From the NCBI GenBank assembly GCA_038501625.1, contig JAZAYU010000010.1, forward strand, positions 11,247,604 through 11,311,603: a stretch of 64,000 nucleotides of DNA, in the 5' to 3' direction. The position numbers and the translations under genes are program-made. Shown here piece by piece: positions 11,794 through 23,700 of the stretch (position 1 is its first letter; each line of letters starts with the position of its first letter). The notes beneath the pieces were generated by a model. It did no database searches and was not told the DNA's origin. It worked only from the letters and a program-made list of their open reading frames with translations. The stretch comes from Corbicula japonica. Lineage: Eukaryota; Mollusca; Bivalvia; Venerida; Cyrenidae.

Positions 11794-14700
11794 TAAAAAG
11801 GCCCATAACTCAGCCAAAAATAATCCGATCAGAAATTCCTTTGGATATGCACAATAAGTCTTGGTGACAAACACTCCTGTGAAGTTTCAATGAAATCCCT
11901 CAAGCGGTTTCAGTTTACATTAGGGTTAGGGTTAGAGTTTAGGGTTAGGGTTTAGGGTTAGGGTTAGGTAAAAAGGTCCATAACTCCGCCAAAAATAATC
12001 CGATCAGAAATTCCTTCGGATATGCACATCTACACTTGGTGACAAACATTCCTGTGAAGTTTCAATGAAATCCCTTAAGCGGTTTGGGAGAAGAAGCGAG
12101 GACAAGATTTTGCTTAAAAGGGCCATAACTCAGCCAAAAATAATCCGAGCAGAAATTCCTGACGATATGCACAACTAGGCTTGGTGACAAACATTCCTGT
12201 GAAGTTTCAAAGAAATCCCTCAAGCGGTTTATGAGGAGAAGCGAGGACAAGATTATTTCGGACAGACGGAAAGACGGACGGACGGACGGACAGTGCGATT
12301 ACTATATGCCTCCCTTCGGGGGCATAAAAACCTAACAAATCATGAATGTGCCGGCTGATCTGGATCTACACTGTTGGCTCACGCAATAAAGGTGTATTTA
12401 TGGAGGAAAGGGTTAAATTAGGTAAGCTGAAATGCTGAAATCCTGCCTTAAGCTTAGATTAGCTTAAATCTCACCTTTGGCTCTATGTGAGCTTAAGTCC
12501 AGCATTATACATAAATGAGCTTAAATCATGCATTGGCCAAGGTCAGCTGAATGAAGACTAGCTTAGCTTAAACCTCTATGGGAGCTGAAACCCTGGTTTA
12601 AGTTTAGGAGAGTCCGAATCTAGCCATTTATTTGATCCAGCCTTGGCTTCTAAATTTGAGCTTATTTCTAACCTTGTCTGAGATGAACCTGTTAGTACTC
12701 ACCATTATTTACATTTTGACTTATTCTTTATAAGTTATAAATTTCATAATTCACAAGATTATCAAAGTGCACGAACTTCAACAAATCGTCACCAAAACTG
12801 AAACAAATACAAACAACCTGATAATCACAACAGTAATAAAACATTGATAAAAGGAGGTGAATTCGAACTGATGACAGATTTGAGTATTTAAACAACATTT
12901 GTCTCACGGGGCATTTTAGGTCTGTTTCATTACCACATGGGATGAGTCTCTCAGCAATTAGCCTTGGATTAACATGAAAAAGTTATAAAACAGTGACATC
13001 ATTAATATTCAAGTTTAATAAATAATACAAGTAATATATTGAGCTCAAGACATGTAAACTGGAGGAGTTTCATTAAGAAAAGTTTTGGAATTAAAAAATT
13101 CAGGTAAATTAACTTCAGTTTTTTTTGTTTTCAATTGTGTTTTAATAATTGAAAATGGTTAATGACTTTTAATTTTAATTGTTCTAATTTTAAATTCTAA
13201 TGTTTCATAGTTTGTTGCAATCACAAAGTTTAGGAGGCTTTTAAATTTGTTGCATAGGCAACCCGAAACTAATGGTTTGTACAGTTACTCCATTTCATTA
13301 TATATGAGAGTGCACTAAGACTAATTGTAACTACAAAATTGCAAGGTTTGCATGTGATTTTTATAATTAAATATTTTTAAAAAAAAATAGGTAAATTGGC
13401 TGCAGTTAGGAACTTGGTGTAAGATGAATTATTGTGATTTTATTATGATTTCCTCTAACAAAAATTTTATAAGTAAACAAAATCAATAGATTATCCAAAT
13501 TTCAATGAAAAAACTGTCTTACACCTGTAGAAGCAACAACTTTTTTTCCCACTACAGATATTTGTTGTGCACATTTGTATCTCATGAAAACACCTTACAA
13601 AGCACACTTTAACTACTGTAAATTTCATTTTCCATGTGTTCAACCCTTTTCTCCATATATACACATTTTTACGCATGTGCTACCAGTGTAGATCTAGATC
13701 AGTTGGCACATCTGTGCCATCTGATCAGGATCTGCACTGGTCGCATTTTGTCAGAAATAACCTAATAAATCAAAAGGCAAACAGTGCAGATCCTGATCTG
13801 GATCTACACTGTTTGCCACACAATAAAAGTGTGTCTATGGAGGAAAGGGTTAACCCTTAAAGAGCTGCTGATCATAACATTTTCGACATTTGCAAAAAGT
13901 GTAGACTAAGATTGATCAGCCTGCACACCAATGCATTCTGATCTTGTCTACACTGGTTTCAAATGTACATATTCAATTAATATATGTCTGTGATATAACC
14001 ATATGAACAATGAATAGACTAGGTCAAATTAAAAAAGCCATTCTTGTAAATTACTTCAGCAGGTAAAGCATTCATTTTCATCAATTTCATGGTGTCAACA
14101 AGAAAACATCAATCTTTTCTAAATTTGAAAGAAAAACACTGAAATGAAATATCATAGTAATGACTGTAAATACCCCCTTACCCCACCCCCCTCTCCATCT
14201 TCCAGCATATGAATTATATGCTCAACATAGAAAGATACCGTAAAAATCTGTTTAAACGCACCCTGGGATGTTACATTTTCTGAATGGAGCCCTTAAATTT
14301 ATATGCATAATTTTTATTCTAATATTAGATTCTGAACGATATTAGTTAATAAATATAAATGGACCCTCTGATTCTTTTCCCTAAAAACTACCAAGGGGGG
14401 TCATTTTTAAGGGCAGGGGACTTTAAAAGGAATTTAACAGTACCCTCATTCTTGTGAAAGAAACTGGTAGAATTGAGATATTGCTTTTCCGTGAAAATTG
14501 CAGACATGCAGAAAAATATTTTTTCACTTAAATTTTAGTTTAAATTCAATTTAATTTTTGTAAGATTTTTCTTTATAATTGTTTTTTTTTTTTAATTTAA
14601 ACCAAAATTATGTTTTTTCTATTGATAAGTCAACGGTAACAGAGAAAAATATTCAGTATGAAAACTTGTAATGTGATATCATTATATTTTGCACATGTTT

Positions 14701-17700
14701 AAATTTTGCTTATTTTATGCTTGAGTAAATGGCAAATTTAAACGCAAAATCACACTACGTTATTATTTGTATTACAAGAAAAAAATAATTGTGCAAATCA
14801 AATCCCAGCCAAATTTGAGATTTACTACAAATTTCAATTTTAATTAGATTTTGACCAAGCGAGCAACCTCCGTTAACACCTGTTGCACTGCAGCACTTCA
14901 CAAAATGCCGATCTTGTTTCCTGTCATGTGACAACTGTTAGAACTGCCGCTCCAATCAAAAGACGTTGTATTTTACTTCCAAATTGATTTTGCTGTCAAT
15001 CAAATTTTTGTCGCTGTGGGTACATTCCCCTTGAGGATGTTGAAACAATAAAAAAAGGTGTGGCTTAAAGCAAAGCAACCTGAAGGCGTGATAAACAATG
15101 AACAACGTTCTGTCAATTATACTTCCCGCGCTACTTCTCAACGAAAATATCAGTTGCCGCGCATTGACTTTGATGTTTTGGTTGCAAGCCAAAATCTACC
15201 TGAAATCAAAATTTGTAGTAATTAAATGTATTTGCCAATTTACTGACATAACTATTTTATAAATACAGAAATATTGACAATTTGACCACACTACTGATAC
15301 TGCAAACTATTCAAACTAACAAAAAAAGATTTTGAGGTTGTCTCATTTGATTTCTTTTGTTTTGAACATATCTTTGAAAGTTATGTGTTTTAAATACAAA
15401 TACTGCAGAAAGAAGTGGTAAATGTATTCAGGAATAGCTGCATCCTGAAGGCACAGCAACTCCACACAGCCAAAAAGCAGACAGGAGAGCATGGGTTTAT
15501 CAAATGGTCATTTCAAAAAATTTCAAAACAAACACCACAAAAAGTTTACAAAAATGAGAACCCAAGTGGTTACTGCCCTGAAAGGTGGTGGAGGGGGGAG
15601 GGGGTAATACCATTTTCTAATTAAAATAAATAAATGCAGATGAATAGCAAGACAATATAATAAAATTAATGACGATCAAACCATTACAACAGGTGTTCCA
15701 TTGCTAAAAATGGCCCATCAAATAGTTTATTGTAATTATATTTTTTTACATTTATTCAACATTTTAATATTATAAGACTAATAAAAATTGTGAATAAAAC
15801 TATTAAATATGTGTATACACAAAATTTTTCAGATTTATTCAAATCTCATCAAAATTTGATCAAAATATTTGACTGAAAATACTTCTATTAAAGATCAAAT
15901 AATTTTGTTGTACCTCAAGCTATCTTGCATAATATTATAATACAGTCCATTTGCGATGCTATAAATGGCAATTTTAAGAAATGTTGGTTTACTACAAAAG
16001 AAGCACCTGTCCCATCTGCATTTCTGCTTTATTTAATATAATAAAGATGTGATGGACCAAAAAATGCGATTTAACAAAAAAAATGCAATTTAGTAAATAA
16101 TTATGACCATCTCTTAAGCTTATTTACAGTGTAATAAACATGCGATTAAGCTAATTTGGGTAAAGCAGGTTATTTTCAAACCTCGGTAAGCGATATCCGT
16201 GTTTTTGCATTTACATATCAAAACAATAACAGGGCTTTTTTCCTTCTTTAGTAGGGGCCCTTTATGGTCGCCTTCCCCTCAGAAAATTTCTGTAAAATCA
16301 TGCAGTTTCTCCAAAAAGTAACTTTACATTAGGTTTTTTCACTCCCCTTTAAAAAAAACAACAACACTTTCCCCAAAATTATAGCGCATGGGTGCCTTCC
16401 CCTGGCACTGAAGAAAAGTCCTGAATAACATAACATTGGCGATTTGCTGTCAAAAATGCAACACTGCCAAAAATGTGATTTTAGAAACAATAGACTTGGT
16501 CTGATGCTTTTTCGTAGAATCGCGATTGGACTGAAACAGTATTAAATAAACTGTATTGCTTAAATAAGTTGCATTAAATATATGCAGTCCTTAAATTAAT
16601 TTGAGGAATTTAATTATAGTCAAATATCAAAGTTCTTTAAAAAATCGTTCGTAATACCGGGGTGCCCGTAATATCGGGTGTCCGTAATGAGGGGTTTTAC
16701 TGTATTTGCTGATGGCACTAAGCCTAAAAATTAGTTTGCATAAGTAATTCTGCAGGATTTTGCTAATAAATTTGGAAATTCTGTTTAGGTTTGATTGACT
16801 TTTAATATACTTCAAATATTTGTTATTTTCTCAATACATAAACACTGCTTTATAAAAAATAATATATTTCCCTTATATGAAAACAAGTATTTTTTGACAG
16901 CCAAACGTGCCATAAACAAATATGAAAAGCCTGACCGTGGCAAGTCATAACACTGATGTAGTAGTTCTGCGAAAAATTATTTTTCAGAAAAAAAAGTAGA
17001 TTGTTGTGATCAACAGTTTAATTACTAGCCTCAGTTAGGTAAATAATTATAACTAAAGATAAAAACTTTCATCTTTTTTTTCAATGTTTCCATCCTCTAC
17101 CTTAACCTGGTAAGTGTACACGAGGACTGACATAGTTACCTGAATTTGATATTCAAAAATAGGAATTGTAATAAAATTATTATTGCGTTCTGTAGTCTGT
17201 CAATACAGATTTTATGAACATGTGAAAAAAAAACTGACACAAATCTCAGACTTCTTCATCATTTTTCAAAAGTTAATAAAAACCTGTACCGACTGCAAAA
17301 TTCTATAATATTAAGTATTGATAAAGATCTTCCGTATTGGGAATAGAGTAGAATTTTACTACAGTTTTATGTTTTGTTTACTAAATGTTTTTGTATTGCA
17401 TCATTAAAACAACTGTTCAACATGTGAAAGGCAATGCACTTCTTTGGGGCAAACCTGAATGCATGTGTACCCGTTTTAAACAAGCTGAGGGGTAAAAGCA
17501 AAAAGGTTGTAAGTGATATTAAATAAAGAACCACATAGAAACTTGTTGCTTTCACCTGGGGGAAAAACTTTAAAAAACTAGAAATGTGTCCATAGGACAC
17601 GGATGCCCCCGCTATGCATCGTTTTCAGATACTAAAGTGCAATGATGGGAATAATAGCATTTCAAAGACAGTGATGTTGGAGTAATTATAAGAATATGCA

Positions 17701-20700
17701 TAAACTTGATGATCAAGTAAATTATTTGTATTTGTGGCACTGTTGTCAACATATCAGGCCAAGCATTGTGGTCAAGTTTCATTAAATTCCCACCAGTAGT
17801 GTAGGAGGAGTTGCGTTCACGAGAATATCGGACGGACGGACGGACGGACGGACGTCCAGATGGACGGACGGACAGGAGCAACTCTTAATGCCCGTCGCCA
17901 TTTCATGGCGGGGGCATAAAAAAACATGACTGTAATCTGTTAAGTATCTTGTGTGATATAAATGGAAAGTACATAAGAAGTGCACATTATGTTTATTTTA
18001 TATTCCCGAATGCATGTCGTCACTTTAGTGCAAAAACTGTATAAGTACCATTGAAATGAGGAGATGACGTTTTTACACTTGGGAGACGATGTGTACCCAT
18101 TTCAGACAAGAACAAATTAGGAGAAATTCTGTAACAATATCTGCTGAGCATCTTTTGTCACAAAATTATAATGGCAAATCGCTACAAAATTCCATTTTCA
18201 CACAATTACACATGCATAAATTAATCCCCCCCCCACAACTCCTACCTCCTGCTGTTGGTTAATGTTTGCATTTTGTTTTGAATTTCAGTATGTATCATAA
18301 AAATAATTGAGCCAATGAATCAAAATTAGTAAAGTGCACTCCAGTTTGTTAAGATTGCAATTCCTTGTAAAATGGTTGCACTATGGACCCTGCATTTTTT
18401 AATGACCATTAAAATTGCAAATAATCGAACCAAAAAATCAAAGTCAGCATGAATATGAATAAAGCACAAATTTTATGTTAAATAACCAAGTTTTTACACC
18501 TATTGCCTGGAAAACTTGCATATGTTTGCAATGTTCCATTTTTAGCAGTTATGCTTATAAATGTTTGCATTTAGATAAAGATAATACAGAGTTGATGATC
18601 TTTAATCACTCTTACCTCCGATGCGTGTTTTCCCTGTTTAAATTTACTCTATTTATGGGCACTGCCAACATTTCCCTTAACCCAGACCCCTGCTCCATTA
18701 AAAAATCTGATTTTATTTAGTGTATGATTGTATTAAATTTGTAGGCATGCATTGGCAGGTATCACGGTAAAAAATGTTCAATAGTTTAATTAACTATTTC
18801 GTCACACTATTTTATGTGAATATGAATACTAATTATCAACTCCCTTTTTGATTGAACTAAAAGGTGTTGTTGGCTTGGTGAAAAAACTAAACTATCTCCT
18901 TCATAATTTTTTATGAACTAGACTATGGCAAGCGGATTGCACAATTGATCCGATATCCATAGTTATCGACCAATAACTATAGTTAACGACAATAACTATG
19001 GATATAGCGGCAAGCCTGATATCTAGGGTTTTCACCAATAACTAAAGTTATTGGGCCTATATCTATAGTTAACGGTCGATAACTATGGATATCAGATTAA
19101 TTGAGCAAACCGCTTGCCATACTAGACGAGTATTGCAGTAAGCCTTCAGTATGTGCTAACTTTCAAGCAACATGCAGTTATTATGCTTCCTATGTAAAGC
19201 TAAAATGTCTAAAAGCTCTCATAACTATTGAAATTATCAAGCAGATTTATTTGCATCATAATATATTTCATGTCTAATCTTACCTACTTTTTTATAGCTA
19301 CATTTGAAAGGTACAAATTAGTGATATAAAAGTTGTCGAGTTACGGGACAAATAATTCTGAATGGGAAGCATTCATGTAAAGCTTATTAAATTTTATGTT
19401 TGGCATAAAATATATCACATGGTTATTCAGAAATGTTTAAACCATTTAAGCAATGCTGATGGATGCACAGACAGATAGATATCATCAATCTAAAAACCTG
19501 ATTCTTTGCAATCTGGCAAAAATCAACAAAAACGAAAACTGTTATTGATAAACACTTAAAAAACAAGACTGCATGCTGATAAAAAAAAATCTGAGATCTC
19601 AATACATAAAAGTCCAAGTGTTAAAAACTTTAGAAAGTAGCTTTAGTGTTTTTAATAACTGATATGTAATTGAAGGAACAACTTAAAGGTGTTTGGTACA
19701 TAAATATTAGCAATTTGATTACTTATAAAGTCATTTAACTGCTATATGAGCTACCGATGTTATAAAGTAATGTAAGAACTGGTAAACAAATACCAAGACC
19801 ATTATTTAAGATATGGGTGGCTGCATCCAAAAGTGGTCTGACTCTGTAGCAAAATAACCACTTCAACCTGACTCCTGATGCTGATTTTACATCATAAGGC
19901 CAGGCAAACATACAGTTGTGTTAACAAATACCCGTTCTATCCTTTTTTGTATTTTTTTTAATGCTGTTGAGTGACGACTTCTGAATTATTGTATTAATTT
20001 CTCCTTCACTATGTGCAACCATTTTAGATCCAGATCAGCAGGCACATCCCTTGAATCTGATCTTGATCTACACTGATAGCTATTTGGTCGGAAATAATAG
20101 AATGAATCTAAAGGTACACTGTAGATTCTGATCAGATGGTACAGATGGGATAACTGATCTGGATCAACACTGTTCACCCACAACAGCTATATCCAATGAA
20201 GTAGTTAAATAAAGATGGTGCAGTAAATTTATTTTGCATGACCACATGGAATAAAACATCATTAACATCAACAACAAAACATTTTCAATTACCATGAATA
20301 ATTTTAAGGTATTGCCTGATGGACTGTTTGTCAAACAGCATCCTACCAGAGCTTTGCAGCCATTACTCATTAGTTACTTCATCATATTATAAACAAAATG
20401 TTCTATTTTTTCTCTACTTTTTGGCTTTGCAAGGAGGTTATGTTTCTTTTAAGGTACATAATATTATTCCCGATTATGCATAATTCACCTTTAAATCCAA
20501 AAGCAAAGAGTTGATTTTTTACTTTTATTTTATTCAAATTATTTCATAGATTCACTGTCCAATGTAAAACATTTACTTTTGATGAAAAACAAGTGATCAT
20601 GTGCTTCCAATCTTGTCATTGTTTATTGAGTCAATAAACAAATTCATATAGTCCATCGGGATGTAAATTGTACATGGAGAACATATACTAATGATATATT

Positions 20701-23700
20701 AATTACAAAAAAATATTAATTTTAATTACTGACCAATAAACTCATTTCTTTTTACTTAAACCTTAAACACAATATTTTTTCTTGTTCTATTATCAAGCTA
20801 TGAAAAACATCTTTAGTTACTGGAATATTATGTTTCTATTTTATATACCATATAATTTCTATTCAGCATGTTCCCTCTAAATAGATCACTTCAACGTAAA
20901 ATGGATTCATGGATGTTTTCTACCGCAAAAAGGGACAGGGCATTTATTAGAGTGTGCACCATATAGAAAATGTTGATCGGCCTGTCAATGAACTAATTTA
21001 ATGCATGTTTACACTATCACATAGGTTACTTTTAAACTGAAGGTACTGTAGTACAGTACACTGACAATAGATGACAGTTTTAAAATAGTTTAATTTTAGA
21101 CAACTGACAATAATAGATGAGGAGAAAAATCTAGAATTATAACTTAATTGGAATAGTACAAAAAAAAATTCTAAATACCACGGAATAATTACAGTAGTGA
21201 TGATCACAATTTTAAAATAACTGGATGTTTAAATTTGAACTTTCTTAAATATGGGATACTAATGTTATATTTGGACACTTTTGCTGTAGTGATCAAAGCT
21301 TACACTGCTGTGAAAAGTTCAAATGAAATTTTGAAACTAACATTTATTTTTACTGGTATATTAAAGAGTTTAGAGTTTTAAAAGAACCAATTTATAATTT
21401 ATCTTCAAAATATATGGATCTGTATGGATAGAAATTTTATTCATGGTACCAACCAGATGCACATTAATTTTACTCAAATGTAAGTCTTTTTATTTGTTTA
21501 ACCCTTTCCTCCATATATACGCATTTTTATGCATGTGCAAACAGTGTAGATCCAGATCAGCTGGCACATCCATGCTGATCAGAATCTGCACTGGTCACAT
21601 TTTGGTCAGAAATAACAAATAAAAAAGCGAACAGTTTAACTCCTGATAAGACTGCACGGATGTGCCGGCTGATCTGGATCTAAACTGTTCACCCATGCAA
21701 TAAAGGTGTATCTATGGATGAAATGGTTAAGTTTCATTACTCAGTGTGTTTGCTTGGCTTTGATAAATTTTTCTATTTTATGAGGTTTTGCTGTTTTATT
21801 TTTCGAAAAATTGAGTATAAAGTGACAATTAAGCCATTAATTTTCCACTTATTATAGACACCCTTTACCCTAAAGAATATGACTGTTATCCTGATAACAA
21901 TATAGATTTAGATCTGTCAGCAAGTCCGCGCCGTCTGATCAGGATTAACACTGTTCACTTTTTCTGACCAAAAAGCCAATAGTGTGGATTCAGATCAGAC
22001 AGCAAGGATGCACCACCTGATTGGGATCTGCACTGTTCGCACATAAAACCTATATATATGGAGTTAAGTGTTAACTGGGACTGAAATTTTACATAGATAA
22101 GTTTTAAAAGAAATTAACTGAAAAGGAAAATAAGTAAACAACTTACACTACAGTATTATTAATATCATAAAACAAGAGCTCTCTGAAGACAGTATGCTCT
22201 TCTATTCTGGGGTAGTTAGTAAGATAGTGACCAAATTTAGGCTACAAAGGGGCATAACTCTGTCACGGGAAATGTTTGTTTCTCACTATATTAACTATAA
22301 ATAATAATTATATGCTTGTAACATTTATCAAAACAACACACAACTAATTGGTTTACAATGCTCTATTTTCATTTGATCTTACTAATATTAAAATTTCACA
22401 AATCAGAATATCTTTGATGATCAGGACTTGGCCCTCCTCAGTTGTATTTTAATGGCTATTATATGTACACAGCTTCTTAAATTATTAATGAGCACTTTAA
22501 GAGATTTTAATGTAAGCATCATTCTACGTCATGATGAAGTCTTGCTACTTCTTCACAAATAAGATGCGACATATCCTACAAAGATTTTAAATTACAATAT
22601 GTGGCTGTCAGTTGAATATTTATGCTTTCAAACTAGCAAACAAAATGAATCATATATTTATAAAAAAAAAACACTGGACAAGATAGGAAATTGTTAAATT
22701 TGTGTCTAACCAGTTTTGTAAAGGCTAAAATTAGAAAGAACTTCATTATAATACTGATGCTGCAAGAGGCTTTACAAAATTATAGAGAAAATAAGAAAGA
22801 GCGTGACTACTGTAGAGCCAGATCAGCCAGCACATCATTCTGTGCTGTCTGATCTATATCTACACTGGCGGCTTCTTGGTCAGAAATATAATTAATGAAT
22901 TTAAAAGTGAAAAGTATAGATCCTGATCAGACGGCACAGCCAGGCAATTGAATTAAGTGTCAAATCCCAGTATCTCACTTGTACAATGCTTTTCCCCTAT
23001 ACATGTTCCTTTTTCATTAAAAATGACAATGCTTTTCCCCTATACATGTTCCTTTTTTCATTTAAAATGACAATGCTTTTCCCCTATACATGTTCCTTTT
23101 TCACTAAAAATGACAATCAAACTAACTGTTTGTTTGGTCCTCTAAACAATTTCAAATAATTTACCTTAATAAATGTGATTATACTTAGAACTTTAATAAG
23201 CTAAAGTGTCACTCCAGCTGACAGAATGATATTTGTGACAAATGTGCTGTATAAAATCAGCCATTATTGCCCTAAAATCAGAACCAATCTTTTGCTCAAA
23301 CAATTTTCAACTCAAAATATTATTTTGCATTCTGGGTAAATTTTGTTTATTTATTTATTTAGAATACTTTGTAAGAATGAAACAAGATCTTCTTGTTATC
23401 ATTAAAATATTTCAAATAACACTTCAAAAAAGAGTCCTGCTAAGATTTTTTAGGATTAATTTTTGATTTCAAACCGATTTTTTGAAGTTTGACTCAAAAG
23501 ACATGTTTGTTTTTTTTTATAAATGTTACCAGAACTATACAGAAAATAAATTTTCTAAACTGCATTTAAAACAAGAAATAATTAAAACACAAAATTAATT
23601 ATGTCAATTGTGTATCTTCAGGATATTATAATTATCATGTTTGAGCCGAGTTTAAAATCAAGCTCAAAATTTTTATGATACAGTAATATGACGCATCTAA

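Larger units (their letters stand above)
9844..12330 (+). mobile_element. Composite 'pearl'-like element with tandem core repeats
   Basis: The element has a head (acaagagctgtcacttgaaa, then atatgcccccgaa), a body of tandem cores, and a tail (gacggacggacgg, then a hairpin cctcccttcggggg, then cataaaaa). The 11-bp sequence ctaacaaatca flanks both sides (9833-9843 and 12332-12342), a clear target duplication inside a MITE. The core at 10720-11740 holds seven to eight copies of a 145-bp unit (gttaacaagaaaattctatt ... caaaaatgtgaccgctagag). A second core type (aaggcccataactcagcc) follows. No long ORF is present, so the element is non-autonomous. Its organisation recalls the pearl family of bivalves; I cannot confirm identity. 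Confidence 0.75.
9575..12416. mobile_element. Two-hairpin MITE interrupted by two other elements
   Basis: The left end TTAACCCTTTTCTCCACA is at 9575 and the right end TATGGAGGAAAGGGTTAA at 12416. The MITE body is split at 9611-9751 by a palindromic MITE and at 9844-12330 by a composite element. Removing both leaves a normal copy. Confidence 0.9.

Noticed and set aside
17612..17881. Minus-strand ORF with RPSVRPSV repeats
   Set aside because: It is a translation of the (gacg)n tract and tail of a composite element.
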